From positions 3,782,001 to 3,846,000 of the forward strand of contig NC_039491.1 in the NCBI RefSeq assembly GCF_003590095.1: a DNA stretch of 64,000 bases, written 5' to 3'. The notes below the pieces were generated by a model that saw only the letters and a list, made by a program, of their open reading frames with translations, had not been told where the DNA came from and ran no database searches. The position numbers were made by a program, and so were the translations under genes. Source of the stretch: Trichoplusia ni (taxonomy: Eukaryota; Arthropoda; Insecta; Lepidoptera; Noctuidae). Positions 62,802 through 64,000 of the stretch are shown one piece after another; within the stretch, counting starts at the first letter, position 1; each line of letters begins with the position of its first letter.

Positions 62802-64000
62802 GTAAGTCACATATTTTTATTTCCAAATATTAGCTCAAAGAATGAAGTAAAATATTATTTATTTTCATTAGTACTTAGCCATTAATACTTTTTGTTTAAC
62901 ATAATAATTAAAATTACTTTCTTACAAATATTTGAAGAATTACCATTTAAATATTATTAGATACACTTTTTTATTAGTTTGCCAGGGTTACAGCAAAATG
63001 GAACTAATGTAAGTTTTTAAACTTTCAGTGGCAGTTGACTACCTATGAAGTTAGGTTTTTGAACGAAAAATTTACAAAAACAGTATTTTGTTACAATTAC
63101 AATATATTATAAACTTAGTGGATATAGATTTATTTTTCAGTGCATTTATTCCAATTGCAACACTAATGTATTATGTGAGAAATATTTTTTTATTGATTTC
63201 CATATTGATTGACTGACCTACGAATCATTAGATTACAGTTTTACCGGGCGGTAATATCGTCAATTCTAGTCATCGTGTTAAAATGGCTACCTACCTGCAA
63301 ACTGATTTTACTGAGAATTTCTTGTCTATGTCATTGAGTTGACCTCTAAATGTCCTTGCATACATTACATAGTTACTGACTTTCTGCTGTCAAAACTAAA
63401 GTAGTGGGCAGTGATAAGTCTGTGATTTCATTATTCATTGAAAAATAATAGTAACGAGTTCAAACCAATTATGGCATTTGTAAGTATATCCTTAGTGAAA
63501 TGTCGTTTAAAAAAAATATTTATAAGTAGTAAAAAAGTTATGTTAGGTTAGTTTCAAAGTAAACTTTAAAGTATTTTAACTCTTTGGAAGTAGGATACAT
63601 TTTTATATGGTAAAAATGATGATAGAATTAAGTCTTTACATATTATTTCGCAAGCTTTAGTGATTTTTTTTTGTTTCTTTTATCGAACAACCGATGTCAT
63701 CATTTTTTGACGCCGGGTCGTTTCTTATTTTTACTCTAGGAAACTGGTTTATTTTCTCCTTATAGATAATATTTTCACGATGGTATTAATTTTGAACACA
63801 GTCGAAACCTACGTAGTAAGATAAATAATTTAATTAACTTTAAAACTGTTTTAGCAATTTATGTTGTCTTGTTAGACATTTTAGTTAACATTATTGACCA
63901 GAATATGCAATTGGCACTTTGACAGCAAAAGGATTTTAAACTCGTATTTTTTTTATGATAGTTTGATTCTGCTCATGTAACAATAATTATAACCTACACC
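62802..64000. other. Probable intron or intergenic DNA to the window end
   Basis: AT-rich, no exon or recognised repeat seen. If the exon ending at 62801 is real, this is the start of its first intron. Confidence 0.4.

Overview
The window is AT-rich nuclear DNA from an insect, almost certainly a moth or butterfly. The evidence is short GT-AG introns, arthropod-type genes, and repeat families typical of Lepidoptera: tRNA-derived and 5S-derived SINEs, short Helitron-like elements ending in CTAG, and LINE ends with GAT-repeat tails. No bacterial, viral or CRISPR features were seen. Coordinates of spliced genes were built by hand from reading frame, splice sites and family motifs.

Layout. Positions 1-32628 hold no recognisable protein-coding exon. 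They are intergenic DNA, or more likely in part the 5' non-coding region of the next gene, with scattered degenerate repeats. The landmarks there are a 5S-rRNA-derived SINE with a 16-bp target-site duplication sitting beside a tRNA-derived SINE (11167-11704), a LINE end (16795-16979), a small terminal-inverted-repeat element (22372-22544), and a perfect 190-bp inverted repeat (30145-30334 and 30651-30840).

Positions 32647-42540 (+ strand) carry a nine-coding-exon rhodopsin-type GPCR of 407 residues, the tachykinin-related peptide receptor (ortholog of Drosophila TkR99D). Its stop is TGA followed by C, and the same frame stays open for 35 more GC-rich codons, so readthrough is possible. From 42541 to about 55030 lies a long 3' flank/intergenic stretch with two Helitron-like elements, a truncated LINE with a target-site duplication, and several SINE or other repeat copies.

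Positions 55623-60082 (+ strand) carry a nine-coding-exon ubiquitin-specific protease of 630 residues, the USP1 ortholog (deubiquitinase of FANCD2 and PCNA). A non-coding first exon probably lies upstream, close to E2F-like and DRE-like promoter motifs. A possible first exon of a third, unidentified + strand gene lies at 62766-62801 and continues beyond the window.

The receptor (neuropeptide signalling) and the protease (DNA-damage tolerance) are not functionally connected; they are simply neighbours. No clearly new biological system was found. The items most worth a second look are the perfect inverted repeat (possible hairpin RNA source), the possible stop-codon readthrough of the receptor, and the S-phase-type promoter motifs of USP1.
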